This document shows, in pieces, positions 26,948 through 36,649 of a stretch of DNA of 51,392 bases (its first letter is position 1; the number at the start of each line of letters is the position of its first letter). The stretch spans positions 1 to 51,392 of the forward strand of contig JANSLP010000243.1 in NCBI GenBank assembly GCA_029298735.1, in the 5' to 3' direction. A program made the translations under genes and the position numbers. Below the pieces are notes generated by a model that saw only the letters and a program-made list of their open reading frames with translations, was not told the origin of the DNA and did not search any database. Origin of the DNA: Ophiostoma sp. CBS 140.51. Taxonomy: Eukaryota; Ascomycota; Sordariomycetes; Ophiostomatales; Ophiostomataceae.

Positions 26948-28138
26948 CTATAAGTTGGCATCAATGCCGCCACCGCGGCGTGCCCACACACCGTCAATGT
27001 TCATATCGTACGTGCCATCCTCGCGAGGCACAACGTGCGGCTTATCGCCGGGGTGGGGGTTCCGGAAAACAATGTTCTTGATCAGCCCCAGCGTCATGTG
27101 GATGCCCGCCGGGTCAATGCCCGTGTACTTGTCGAGCGGCTCGTTCTTGAGCAGGTGCTGGATATTTTGCACCACAATGGTGGCTTGCTTGGAGGCAGGT
27201 CTTGCTGCCTTGGCGGCACCCGTGTCGGCCACATCGCCAATAGCAAAGACATTGTCCAGAGCGGCATCCTGGACCTGGAGCGTGTCACGCACCCGAATGA
27301 AACCCGACTCGTTGATGGACGACGGCGACAGCGACGCCAGCAGGCCCGACTGCGGTGTCTGGCCCGTGCACACAATCACCAGGTCCGTCGCCAACCGCGA
27401 GCCGTCTTGGGAGACCACCTCGAGGGGCGTACCGTCAGCCGGTGCGGCTGTGCTCGCCAGGGGCGAAACGACGCGCGAGCCCAGCTTGGTCTCGATGCCC
27501 AGCTCGGCAAAGCGCGCCTTGACAATAGCGTCCAGATCGGTGTGGAAGCGGTTCATAACCGTCGGGCGTGAGTGTACCAGTGTCACCTGCTTCGAGGGGT
27601 ACAGCTCCTTAATGTCCGTCGCCATCTGCACACCCACGGCACCGCCGCCCACAATGGCGATCCGGTGTGCTGCCTCCACCTGTGCCGCGTGCTGCTGCAG
27701 GTACGACACACCCTCGCGCTTCTCAGTACCCGGCATGGCCGACGGCGGCACCATTTGCGTGCCCGTCACCAGAACCAGGTACTCGTAGGGGATGCTGCTA
27801 ACTTTTTCGGTAGTGCTGCCCGTGGTCAGCGAGACAGGACGGTCCAGCTCGACGGCTGTGCGTGTCAGACCGGTGGCCTTGGCCTGGATCACTGTGTTGT
27901 TGTGTGCGCCCGGTGTTGCTGCAAACGTGCCCGGCATGTAGGGAATAAACGCCTTCTTTGTGTCCACCTTGGCTGTCGAGGCGAACCGCGGGAAGGCAAA
28001 CAGGTGGTTAAAGTGCGAGTTCTTCTCAATGAGCACGACACGGAACGAGTCACTCAATGCTGCGGCCAGCTGCTGGGCCACGTTGACGCCGACATAACTG
28101 CCGCCAACGACGACAAGATTCTTGGGGACAGCGGACAT
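26948..28138 (-). CDS. AIF/AMID-type FAD-dependent oxidoreductase
   Basis: This is a pyridine nucleotide-disulphide oxidoreductase of the AIF-like/AMID/FSP1 group, which reduces quinones or other acceptors with NAD(P)H. From the ATG at 28138 it is 396 aa. FAD motif: NLVVVGGSYVGVNVAQQL (residues 7-24). NAD(P)H motif: IAIVGGGAVGVQMA (160-173). A third motif, NVFAIGDVAD, closes the FAD site. HFNHLFAFPR near 42-51 is typical of fungal members. The frame is open further up and includes an ATG at 28270 (44 extra residues) that would add a hydrophobic anchor (VGCLFFSTIIVLVIALLFPIF). I prefer 28138 because its context (CAACACCCACCATG) is strong and the preceding DNA looks like a T/C-rich leader. Localisation depends on this choice. 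The exact substrate is not inferable. Confidence 0.9.
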   Translation of the reverse strand: MSAVPKNLVVVGGSYVGVNVAQQLAAALSDSFRVVLIEKNSHFNHLFAFPRFASTAKVDTKKAFIPYMPGTFAATPGAHNNTVIQAKATGLTRTAVELDRPVSLTTGSTTEKVSSIPYEYLVLVTGTQMVPPSAMPGTEKREGVSYLQQHAAQVEAAHRIAIVGGGAVGVQMATDIKELYPSKQVTLVHSRPTVMNRFHTDLDAIVKARFAELGIETKLGSRVVSPLASTAAPADGTPLEVVSQDGSRLATDLVIVCTGQTPQSGLLASLSPSSINESGFIRVRDTLQVQDAALDNVFAIGDVADTGAAKAARPASKQATIVVQNIQHLLKNEPLDKYTGIDPAGIHMTLGLIKNIVFRNPHPGDKPHVVPREDGTYDMNIDGVWARRGGGIDANL

Positions 28139-29631
28139 GGTGGGTGTTGATGGCTGTTGTTGTGTGGAACTTGTAAAGGAAGGAAAGATAGGGAAGAGAA
28201 GGGCAATGACGAGAACAATGATTGTTGAAAAGAAAAGACAGCCGACAGACGCCGGAGCGAGTCGCTTCATATAAGGAAGTCTGAAAGTCTGAAAGTCTGA
28301 AAATGTCGACAAACAAAACGTAGGCGAGATGTGCCGGTTTTGTGGTTTTGTGGCCCGACTCGTATATCCGACGAGCGAGAAGTCCTGCCGGCGTGTCGCT
28401 TAATCCAGATGTAAGGCTTGTGTCAACAAGAAATAATAAGAAGAAGGAATGACGCCGATCGTTGCTAGTGCCTGGAGAAATCAGTTGATTGCTGTGTGAA
28501 GTTTGTAAATGTGATATGCCCCTTTTCTTCACCCCTTTATGTATTCGCACAAAATTATCTGAACAAGCTTTCGCGAGGTAAGAGCTCCCATCTGCTCTTT
28601 CCCTCCTGCCCCTCGTGTCAACTAACAGCCGATGTGCCCCTGGCACAAGGAAAGAGTGGGTCGGATATACGCCTCCTGGGGAAAACGTCCCACCGCAAGT
28701 GTGGTACCGAGAAGGCGCAATCAATCCATCAAACTTTTAGCCCCGAGTCGGATATCTGCCACTTAGCTCCGAGCTCTTTCCTCTTTGAGGTAGGTCAGGG
28801 ACAGGCAGAAAGAGGCAGAAACAGAGAAACAGGCAGGTCAGGCACGCAAGACATAGAAAAAGAAAAGAAAGAAATTCACACAATCACGGATCCAAGGAAA
28901 AGTCCGTGGCCGTCAATGGGTCCAGCGTGGACAGTCATAGTCAGGATTCACGAAAAAGGGGCCATATTCGTCCGCTCGGTGGAGGAAACAGCAGCTTTAA
29001 GCCCGTGCCGATATCCGTGAAAAGGACAAGAGGATTTGGTTTCTCAGCCGTGGTTCTTGTGACAATAGAGAATGGAAGACGAGCTGGTTTTTCACATTTA
29101 TTTTGGGACACCGCACCCGAACGCGGCATGGTTGACAATCAGATCCGCTGTCGGCCAGATTGATAAGATGGCATGTGCATGGTCCCGATAAATGCATAAA
29201 ATTTAATATGCACTTATCCCACTTGTCATGAATCCGTTCCTGAACTTCGAATAGACCCACTTAAAAGTTTTATCGATAACGATTGCGATAACGAAAATAT
29301 GTCCATGAAATTCTTCGAGGGAAGCTGCGATGGATGTCGTTCCTGCCCATGATTGCAGCCTGTGAAGACTGTGACGACAATTCAGGGGCATCTGACGACA
29401 AATAAACTCGCCATTACTCTCCTTATATGAAACACATTCAAAATACTCATTTTGGCCCACGCATTTCCATTTTGACAGCATGTGCGTCGCCAACGAATAA
29501 ACACACGACACACCATGATCGAGAGCACAGCATAAGACGAAGTCGACAGCCTTCCACAGAAAAACTCTTAGGAGGTCCTCCTTTGACCATCAATTGCTTT
29601 ATTTACCAAAAAATCACAACACATCACAGCC
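28139..29631. other. Divergent promoter region of flavoprotein and DHR1 genes
   Basis: This 1.49-kb region holds both promoters. A tandem CTGAAAGT repeat (about 28280..28302) lies about 150 bp upstream of the flavoprotein start. Open frames of up to 224 codons on the minus strand continue the upstream extension of the flavoprotein or are without domain. No RNA gene seen. Confidence 0.5.
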
Positions 29632-32600
29632 ATGCCGGCACCAAAGAAGTTTGTGCCGCGGCAGCGCAAGCACAAGGCTCGCGCCCGCGAGGCCCGCGAG
29701 GCCGACGAGCGTGCCAATGCCGGCGACACGACAGGCGATGGTTCTGCGCCAAGACAGAACGAAATTGTCGACTCGAACGCCACAACAATCATCCCTGAAG
29801 AACAGCGCGCCCGCAACGAGAAAAAGGCCCAGCTGCGCGCCGAGCTTCGCGCCGGCCAGGCCACGCAGATGAGCGCCAAGAAGGCCAAGCGGCTCGAAAA
29901 ATACATTGAAACGAAGTTGCGCAAAGACGAGAGCCGCGATCTCAACGACAAGCTGGCGGCACACAGTGTCGACCCGGCCATTTTTGAGAGCAGTCGGGAC
30001 CTAGGTAAGGGCAAGAAGCGGCGGCGGGCGGAGCAGGCCAAACTACAAAGTGCTATCCGAGAGAAGGGGAGTGACGACGAGAGTGAAAGTGACGACGAAG
30101 AGATGGCAGAGGCAGGGCCGCCGAAGGCACCCGCTGCTCCTGCCCCTACGACTGGCAGCTCGCTGTTTGGGGCGGGATTCTCAATAGGCTCGGGTCTTAA
30201 GCGCCCTCTCGACCTCGACGACGAGGGCCGGCCGATCCTCAAAAAGCGCAAGAAGCGTGGCGGTGTCAAGTCCAAGTTTAACGTTGAGACGGTCAAGCAG
30301 CCCGAGCCGAAGTACGTCATTACAAAACCCGGCAGTGACAGCGACGAGATGAGTGAAGACGAGGAGGAGGACGCAAACAATGCGGCTGCCGAGGAGAGTG
30401 GCGACGAGTGGTCTGGACTGTCTGATGACGATAAGAAGGACGAGGAGGAGGAGGGAGAGGACGATAGTGATGAGGAGGAGGAGGGCAGCGACGATGAAGA
30501 CGACGACGAAGACGACGACGAAGACGACGACGAAGACGACGACGAAGACGACGACGAAGACGACGGCGAAGACGACTCATCCGACGAAGATTCTGACTCC
30601 GACAACTCATCCGAAGAAAGCTCCCGCCCCTCTGCTTTCAAGGCCTGGGCCCAGGCACAACGCAACGAAGCGCTCGGCTTCGAGGGCGCTACCGGTGAGA
30701 CGACCAAGACGTACGAGCTCCCCACCGTCAAAGACTTTACGCCGCGAGCCATTGAGTCCGAGCCCCTGCCCGCCAACCTACAGCCTACCCAGCGCCTCGA
30801 CCGCAAGGCGTTCCATGTTGACGTTGCACGCACGCCCGAGGTCGAGAAGCAGCGCATGGAGTTGCCTGTTGTGGCTGAAGAGCAGCAGATTATCGAAGCC
30901 ATCCACGAGCATGATATCGTGATCTTGTCGGGTGGCACGGGTTCGGGTAAGACAACGCAGGTGCCGCAGTTTCTTTATGAAGCTGGTTTTGGCCACGCAG
31001 ACTCCGAGTATCCGGGCATGATTGGTGTGACGCAGCCGCGTCGTGTCGCTGCAGTCAGCATGGCCCGTCGTGTGGCAGAAGAGCTGGGCCCTGAGCATGG
31101 TAAAGCTGTTGCCTACCAGATCCGTTTCGAAAGCAGTGTCTCAAGCAGCACGGCCATCAAGTTCATGACGGATGGTGTGTTGCTGCGTGAGTTGAGCGAA
31201 GACGTGGCGCTGCGCAGCTACTCGGCCGTTCTCATCGATGAGGCGCACGAGCGAAGCATCAACACGGACGTGCTGATCGGTATCGTCAGCCGTGTGAACA
31301 CGATCCGTTCGGAAATCAATGCTCTCCATGAAGGCGAAGCGGGTCACAAGCCCTACAAACCGCTCAAGATCATCATCATGTCGGCCACAATGCAGATTAC
31401 CGATTTCGCCAAGAACCGCACCCTCTTTGAGCGTCCTCCGCGCATGGTTCATGTCGAGGGTCGCCAGTATCCCGTTACGGTGCATTTTGCGCAGCACACG
31501 CGCCACGACTATGTTGACGAGGCTTTCAAGAAGATTGTGCGTGGTCACCGCAAGCTGCCACCCGGTGGTTTCCTGGTGTTCTTGACGGGTGAGGACGAGA
31601 TCCAGCGCCTCGCCAAGCAGCTGCGCCTCGCCATTAACGGCGCACATACGGCTACGGGTCCCAAGGTCAGACTGTCGACGTCAGAGATGGCATACGAGAC
31701 GGAAGACATTGAGTTTGGCGGTGGTCTCGGTGACGAAAACGGCCAGGACGCCAAGTACCTCGAGGGCGAAGAGGACGCGGACGAAAATCAGGAGGACGAC
31801 TACGACCAGGACAATGCGGAAGACGACGGCAACGAGGGCGAGGAGGAAGAGTTTGTGCCCGACGATGGCGAGACGGCCGGCTCGGGTCCCAAACTCGTGC
31901 AGATCCTGCCGCTCTTTTCCAAACTGTCGACCAAGGACCAGCAGCGCGTGTTCCAGGCGGCGCCCGACGGCTCGCGCCAGATTATCCTGGCCACCAACGT
32001 CGCCGAGACGAGTCTGACTATCCCCGGCGTGCGTTACGTCTTTGACTGCGGTCGTGCCAAGGCGCGCACGTTCAACAAGCAGACGGGCGTGCAGAGTTTC
32101 GAGGTGGGCTGGATCAGCAAGGCCAGTGCCAGCCAGCGCAGCGGTCGTGCTGGTCGTACGGGCCCCGGTCACTGTTACCGGCTGTACTCGTCGGCGGTCT
32201 ACGAAGAAAACTTTGCCGAGTTTGCCGAGCCTGAAATCTTGCGGATGCCCATTGAGGGTGTCGTACTACAGCTCAAGTCGATGCACGTGCCCAGCATCAG
32301 CGCGTTTCCCTTCCCCACCGCACCCGATACGCGCAGCATCTTGCGGGCTGAGCGGCTGCTCATGTACCTGTCGGCGGCCAGCAAGACAGAAGACCATGTG
32401 GGCAGCCACCGGGAGATTACGCCGCTGGGCCAGCTCATGAGCGCATTCCCCCTGTCGCCGCGGTCTGCCAAGATCCTGATGGTCGGCCACCCGGGCGACT
32501 GCATCCACTATGTGATTGCGCTGGTGGCGGCCATGTCGGCGGACGAGGTGTTTGTGCGGCCCAACAATGCCATTCCGGCAGCGTCGGCGACGGCCAAATC

Positions 32601-33558
32601 GACAAAGGGCAACGAGGACAGCGAGGGTGGCGACGGTGACAGCGACGTGGAGGACAAGCCGCGCGTTCGCACACAAGACGACATCCGCCAGGATGAGGCA
32701 CGGCGACGCACGGCGGAGCTGTTCCGCAAAGTGCACCGCCAGTTCACGTCACTCGACGACAAGTCAGATGCGCTCAAGCTGCTGCAAGTGATTGGCGAGT
32801 TCTCGCACGAGCCGACCGAAGCCTGGTGCCAGGGCCACTTTGTGCACTACAAGGCCCTGCGGGAGATCCAAAAGATGCGCCGCCAAATCACGAATCTCCT
32901 GCGCACCAACCTGCCTCTACACGCCAACCTCACGTACCAGGAACAGCTGCCGCGGCCGACCGACACACAGATTCGACTCCTCAAGCAAATGGTGGCGGCC
33001 GGTTTCCCCGAGAACATTGCTTTGCGAGCGGACATGTCGCCCAACCCGCCGCAGTACATTAACGCGGGCGGCTCCATCCACAAGCCACGCCGTGCCATTG
33101 AAGTGCCCTACCGCACGCTGTTCCCGGTGCCGTCAGACAGTATTGGAGGGTCATCGAAGTCTGAGTTTGTGTACATCCACCCGTCGTCGCCGCTAGCCCA
33201 CATGACTGTCGCCGAGTGCCCGCAGTACATTGTTTACTCGCACCTGCAGCGCACGGCACCAAACCCAGACATGGACCCAACGGTCTCTCTACCGAAAGTG
33301 CGCATGCGGTCGCTCACAGACATTTCGGGTCTGCAGCTGGCCAGTCTGCTGCAGGGCACGCCGCTGCTCGAGTACAGCAAGCCCATCAAGGAGACGTTCC
33401 GGTCCGACGATGGCCGCGAGCGGGAGTGCTGGGTGGTGCCGACGCTGCAGGCGGACGATGGCAGCGGTGTGGGCGGAATGGGCTGGCCGTTGCCGGCAAT
33501 TAAGGTGCGGCAGCGCAAAGTGCCGGGGCAAGGATGGGAGATGGTGGCAAGGTCGTGA
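29632..33558 (+). CDS. ECM16: DEAH-box RNA helicase DHR1/ECM16 (DHX37-like)
   Basis: Dhr1 is a nucleolar ATP-dependent helicase that frees U3 snoRNA from the pre-40S particle. It is a single exon of 1308 aa. The N-terminus is basic (KKFVPRQRKHKARAREAREADE). About residues 235-330 are strongly acidic with Asp-Asp-Glu repeats. Helicase motifs: I GGTGSGKTT (434-442), Ia TQPRRVAA, II DEAH (536-539), III SAT, V TNVAETSLTIPG, VI QRSGRAGRTGPG. An acidic insert (about 700-745) interrupts the second RecA domain, a feature of DHR1. HA2/OB-fold domains follow, with FVHYKALREI and KSEFVYIHPSS. DHR1 rather than other DEAH proteins is chosen from the N-terminal layout, the acidic insert and length. Converges with MED6. 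Confidence 0.93.
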   Translation: MPAPKKFVPRQRKHKARAREAREADERANAGDTTGDGSAPRQNEIVDSNATTIIPEEQRARNEKKAQLRAELRAGQATQMSAKKAKRLEKYIETKLRKDESRDLNDKLAAHSVDPAIFESSRDLGKGKKRRRAEQAKLQSAIREKGSDDESESDDEEMAEAGPPKAPAAPAPTTGSSLFGAGFSIGSGLKRPLDLDDEGRPILKKRKKRGGVKSKFNVETVKQPEPKYVITKPGSDSDEMSEDEEEDANNAAAEESGDEWSGLSDDDKKDEEEEGEDDSDEEEEGSDDEDDDEDDDEDDDEDDDEDDDEDDGEDDSSDEDSDSDNSSEESSRPSAFKAWAQAQRNEALGFEGATGETTKTYELPTVKDFTPRAIESEPLPANLQPTQRLDRKAFHVDVARTPEVEKQRMELPVVAEEQQIIEAIHEHDIVILSGGTGSGKTTQVPQFLYEAGFGHADSEYPGMIGVTQPRRVAAVSMARRVAEELGPEHGKAVAYQIRFESSVSSSTAIKFMTDGVLLRELSEDVALRSYSAVLIDEAHERSINTDVLIGIVSRVNTIRSEINALHEGEAGHKPYKPLKIIIMSATMQITDFAKNRTLFERPPRMVHVEGRQYPVTVHFAQHTRHDYVDEAFKKIVRGHRKLPPGGFLVFLTGEDEIQRLAKQLRLAINGAHTATGPKVRLSTSEMAYETEDIEFGGGLGDENGQDAKYLEGEEDADENQEDDYDQDNAEDDGNEGEEEEFVPDDGETAGSGPKLVQILPLFSKLSTKDQQRVFQAAPDGSRQIILATNVAETSLTIPGVRYVFDCGRAKARTFNKQTGVQSFEVGWISKASASQRSGRAGRTGPGHCYRLYSSAVYEENFAEFAEPEILRMPIEGVVLQLKSMHVPSISAFPFPTAPDTRSILRAERLLMYLSAASKTEDHVGSHREITPLGQLMSAFPLSPRSAKILMVGHPGDCIHYVIALVAAMSADEVFVRPNNAIPAASATAKSTKGNEDSEGGDGDSDVEDKPRVRTQDDIRQDEARRRTAELFRKVHRQFTSLDDKSDALKLLQVIGEFSHEPTEAWCQGHFVHYKALREIQKMRRQITNLLRTNLPLHANLTYQEQLPRPTDTQIRLLKQMVAAGFPENIALRADMSPNPPQYINAGGSIHKPRRAIEVPYRTLFPVPSDSIGGSSKSEFVYIHPSSPLAHMTVAECPQYIVYSHLQRTAPNPDMDPTVSLPKVRMRSLTDISGLQLASLLQGTPLLEYSKPIKETFRSDDGRERECWVVPTLQADDGSGVGGMGWPLPAIKVRQRKVPGQGWEMVARS
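30496..30576. repeat. 12-bp coding minisatellite (GAAGACGACGAC)
   Basis: Five perfect tandem copies, one copy with a single change and a partial copy encode an Asp/Glu run in the N-terminal part of DHR1. The 12-bp period keeps the frame. Confidence 0.9.
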
Positions 33559-33852
33559 GCAAGAGTGCTGCGAGAGAAGCACAAGTTGGAAAGAAGCGAG
33601 AAGCATACATAGAACTGCATCTACAGGGACTAGACACCCTGAGCGATATTATTGTAAAAAGTTTTTGGAATTCAAATATATTCAAAATAAAAGTAATAAA
33701 ATGAAAGTAAAATGAACACCCCGGTTCAAACACCAGCCGAATCCTATCCAGCCATGCTTTTATGCCATCCATGAACGCCGTGCTAGTGAACATATACAAA
33801 ACAAATCCAATAACCTTCCATCTTCTCTTCTGTTCTCTTCTCTTCCTCCACT

Positions 33853-34929
33853 TCACGCCGCCGCTGGACCTTTGCTCTTTCGCCGTTTTGGCTTGGGCGT
33901 CGTGGCCCCCGACTTCTTGCCGCCGCTCTCTTTGCCGTCTTTGGGTGTCGCCTTGCCGCTGCCCGTGCCGTCCTTGCTTCCGTCTGTTGTAGTTGCTGTC
34001 GCTGCTTTCCCGTTGGTTGCACCAGCTGCACCACCGACGGCACTCCGTCCGCCACCAGCCAAGGCAATATGGAAATCGCCTGGCCGGCCCGAGATGGGCT
34101 GTTCATCCATGTATTCGCCGCCGTACATCATGTGGATTGCATACGACTCTTCAGCTATACGTGGGTCCAGCACCGCATCGTCGTCTGAGTCGTACTCGCT
34201 GTCGTCGTCGTTACCGTCGCCGTTCGCCTTCTTGTCTGCTGTCTTTTCCTTCTTGTCGATATCCATTGCGTCTTCATCCGAGGAGTTCTCTGAGTCGTCC
34301 TCATCCTCGTCTTCGGCTTCGTCTTCGTCCTCGTCTTCTCCCTCTAACGTCTGACCCTCCGCAAACCCGTCTTCGCCCGCTTCTTTGGCTGCCGCTGCCG
34401 CTGCCGCTTTCCCCGTCGTCTCGTAGTAGTGCCCCTCGGCGGGCGACCACGTCTGCATACTGTTCATTGCCGGAAAGGCTTTGCCCAGCGCCACCGCCAT
34501 CGACGTGATCCGCGACGACAGCACGTCTGCCAGCGTCGGCGCCTGGTAAATGTTGTACCCAACCACGAAATAGTCCGCGTACACCGTCAAGTCGTCCGGC
34601 TGCCCGTCGTTGCGTTTCCGGCGCAGCTGCTTGCGAATCACCCAGACGCCTGTGCCGGTCCCAGGGGCCATCTCGGCCGGCGCCTGGTGCACAATGTACT
34701 CGACACCCGACATGCTCCGCAAGAAATCTTCAAACTTTTCGCGCGTCTCCAAAATGTGAAACATGCTGTGGTTGTGCAGGGCCTGGTTGTAGACGGTGTT
34801 GTTGTTTGACGTTTTGTCAAAGTAGGGGGAGCGCATAAAGTAGTAGAGCACCGAGTTGGAATGGATCCCTTGCATTTCGTTGGCCGTTTCGGGCTCGCTC
34901 CATTGGAGCTCGTCAATCTTGAACGACAT
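33853..34929 (-). CDS. MED6: Mediator complex subunit 6
   Basis: Med6 is a head-module subunit of Mediator, linking regulators to RNA polymerase II. It is a single exon of 358 aa from ATG 34929 (MSFKIDELQW); upstream codons are open but lack an ATG. The conserved core is in the first 200 residues: VLYYFMRSPYFDKTSNNN (about 27-44), EYIVHQAPAE, WVIRKQLRRKR and DYFVVGYNIYQAP. An acidic Asp/Glu/Ser stretch (about 205-275) and a Gly/Lys-rich tail with PKPKRRKSKG, a likely nuclear signal, follow. The gene is divergent from the MMTAG gene and shares a 350-bp promoter; it converges with DHR1 over 294 bp. Confidence 0.95.
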   Translation of the reverse strand: MSFKIDELQWSEPETANEMQGIHSNSVLYYFMRSPYFDKTSNNNTVYNQALHNHSMFHILETREKFEDFLRSMSGVEYIVHQAPAEMAPGTGTGVWVIRKQLRRKRNDGQPDDLTVYADYFVVGYNIYQAPTLADVLSSRITSMAVALGKAFPAMNSMQTWSPAEGHYYETTGKAAAAAAAKEAGEDGFAEGQTLEGEDEDEDEAEDEDEDDSENSSDEDAMDIDKKEKTADKKANGDGNDDDSEYDSDDDAVLDPRIAEESYAIHMMYGGEYMDEQPISGRPGDFHIALAGGGRSAVGGAAGATNGKAATATTTDGSKDGTGSGKATPKDGKESGGKKSGATTPKPKRRKSKGPAAA

Positions 34930-35279
34930 GGCGGTGGTGGTGGGGAGGCGAGTCGTGGAGGGAAAGTCGAGAAGTGGTTGTCGTTGAGAAAGTGAGGTCA
35001 AAGAGCTGCCAGAAGTGCTGTCGCGAGAAGTGCTGTCTCAAGCTGTTTAGGGGAATTTGCGAAAGCCAATTGGCGGGGTTCAACGGGGGAAGGCGCGCTG
35101 GAGCTTGTAGCACTCAAGAGGTAAAGGGCGCTAAAATTAGTGATTATGTAATGCGCAGCCTCGTCAAACGTCACCAAACACTGACCTCCAACTTCTAAAA
35201 CGTTCACTTCTGCAACTCATCACAACATCAAACGAACACCCACAAACTGCCACTACAACCACATCCACCCCACATCACA
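34930..35279. promoter_or_regulatory. Short shared promoter of MED6 and the MMTAG gene
   Basis: Only 350 bp separate the two divergent start codons, so core promoter elements of both must lie here. The side next to MMTAG is C/A-rich (CACCCACAAACTGCCACTAC). Co-expression of the two genes is an inference from spacing. Confidence 0.5.
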
Positions 35280-36194
35280 ATGGATCTGGTCGCCACCGTC
35301 CACAAACAGGGCTCCCGCGGCGGTGTCAACTTTAGCTGGGACGAGGTCGCCAATTCCAACCGCCGCGAACACTATTTGGGCCACAGCATCAAAGCGCCCG
35401 TCGGCCGCTGGCAGCAGGGTCGCGATCTGACATGGTATGCCAAGGATGGTGAGGGTGGAGAAGGGGAAAGTGGTGATAATGGAAATGGCGAGGACACTGC
35501 CGCCGCTGCACGGCGCGACGAGCTGCGGCGCGTCAAAGAGGCCGAAGAAGAAGCCATGGCTCTCGCACTGGGCTTACCACCAGGCACGAGGCTAGGCGGA
35601 GGTCCGGCAGGAGGACCTTCTGCATTGACAGGCGGCTCGGGGACAGGCGCCAATTCCATTGCCGTTCCGGCCCGCTCGTCACGCATACCGCAAGCAGAGG
35701 AGTCGATATCTTCTGGCGAGAAGGACAAACGACAGAGACGAGACAGAGGTCACAGAGACCACCACGATCGCCATGACCGGCATGGCCGACATGACCGAGG
35801 TGAACGCAGTCATCGGGACAGGCGACACCACGACAGACACGACAGACACGATGTACGTGACCGGCATGAACACGATCGTCGTTCAAGGCGGCGAAGCAGA
35901 TCACGTAGCCATCACAACCGAGACGACAAGGACAAGGACCCCAGAGACGCAAAAGATGCAAAAGACACAAAAGTCGACAGACCCAGCCGGCCTCGCAGTT
36001 GGAGTCGGAGTCGGAGTCGGAGTCGCACGAGACGTCATGACAGAAAGCACGATAGGAGTCGCAGTCCCAGAGACGGTGAGCGGAGAAGACACCGCGACCA
36101 TGATGAACGGAGAAGAGACGACAGACGAGAGGGAAAGAGGCAGGAAAGAAGAGAAGAAAGAGACAAAAGACCTCGCGATGACGAGAAGCCTTGA
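35280..36194 (+). CDS. MMTAG-domain protein with RS/RD-rich tail
   Basis: The first about 65 residues match the multiple myeloma tumor-associated protein 2-like domain: DLVATVHKQGSRGGVNFSWDEV, HYLGHSIKAPVGRWQQGRDLTWYAKD. A short Glu/Ala helix (RVKEAEEEAMALALGL) follows. From about residue 140 the protein is Arg/Asp/His/Ser-rich (RDRHDRHD, RSRSRSRT), as in splicing-associated SR-like proteins. Single exon, 304 aa, start in good context (CATCACAATGG). In fungi such proteins are often called kinase phosphorylation proteins, with no firm function; a nuclear, RNA-related role is suggested by the tail. A second frame of 218 codons (35659..36315) overlaps the repeat region and is a shadow. Confidence 0.9.
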   Translation: MDLVATVHKQGSRGGVNFSWDEVANSNRREHYLGHSIKAPVGRWQQGRDLTWYAKDGEGGEGESGDNGNGEDTAAAARRDELRRVKEAEEEAMALALGLPPGTRLGGGPAGGPSALTGGSGTGANSIAVPARSSRIPQAEESISSGEKDKRQRRDRGHRDHHDRHDRHGRHDRGERSHRDRRHHDRHDRHDVRDRHEHDRRSRRRSRSRSHHNRDDKDKDPRDAKDAKDTKVDRPSRPRSWSRSRSRSRTRRHDRKHDRSRSPRDGERRRHRDHDERRRDDRREGKRQERREERDKRPRDDEKP

Positions 36195-36649
36195 TAGACA
36201 CTGTCATGAGGTTGAGGGGATAGGCAGTGCTCTACGGAAGGGGCTGCGACCGGTGTACGTACTTCTATGGAGGACCTTGAATTATCACGAAAATATACCC
36301 AGGGGACAATTTTAACAGGAGTCTGAAAGGGGAAGACTTGTCAAATGTAACGGCTGTGGCTGTGTATGTACCGCGAGAAATGAAAGCAACGCATCAATCG
36401 ATCGCAATGACGGCCCTCATGACAAGAGGACTGATGGAGAAGAAAGCCAACTAAAAACAGTAAATTCCAAAAGACACTCCATAGCTCGTTCTCCTCCCAT
36501 TCTCTATGCCCGAAACCTCCCAATAAGACGATGAGAATGAAGAGAGAAAAGAAGTAAGTAAAGTAAGCTGAAAAACGCAGTAAAAGACAGAATATTAATT
36601 TTACATATGCACATTTTGTTTTGATTTCCTCCCAACCCTGCTAGCAGGT
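36195..36649. other. Convergent spacer between MMTAG and formin genes
   Basis: The 455 bp hold the 3' regions of both genes. The part near 36530-36620 is A/T-rich. No gene seen. Confidence 0.6.

Noticed and set aside
29568..30938. 456-codon Ser-rich minus-strand ORF opposite the start of DHR1
   Set aside because: The polyserine is the complement of the Asp/Glu-coding minisatellite; helicase coding on the plus strand is clear.
34930..35001. Upstream extension of MED6 by 24 codons
   Set aside because: Begins with TTG; Med6 proteins start close to the conserved DELQW segment as at 34929.
35659..36315. 218-codon second frame within the MMTAG gene
   Set aside because: Arises from the Arg/Asp/His repeat codons read in another frame; the MMTAG domain fixes the true frame.
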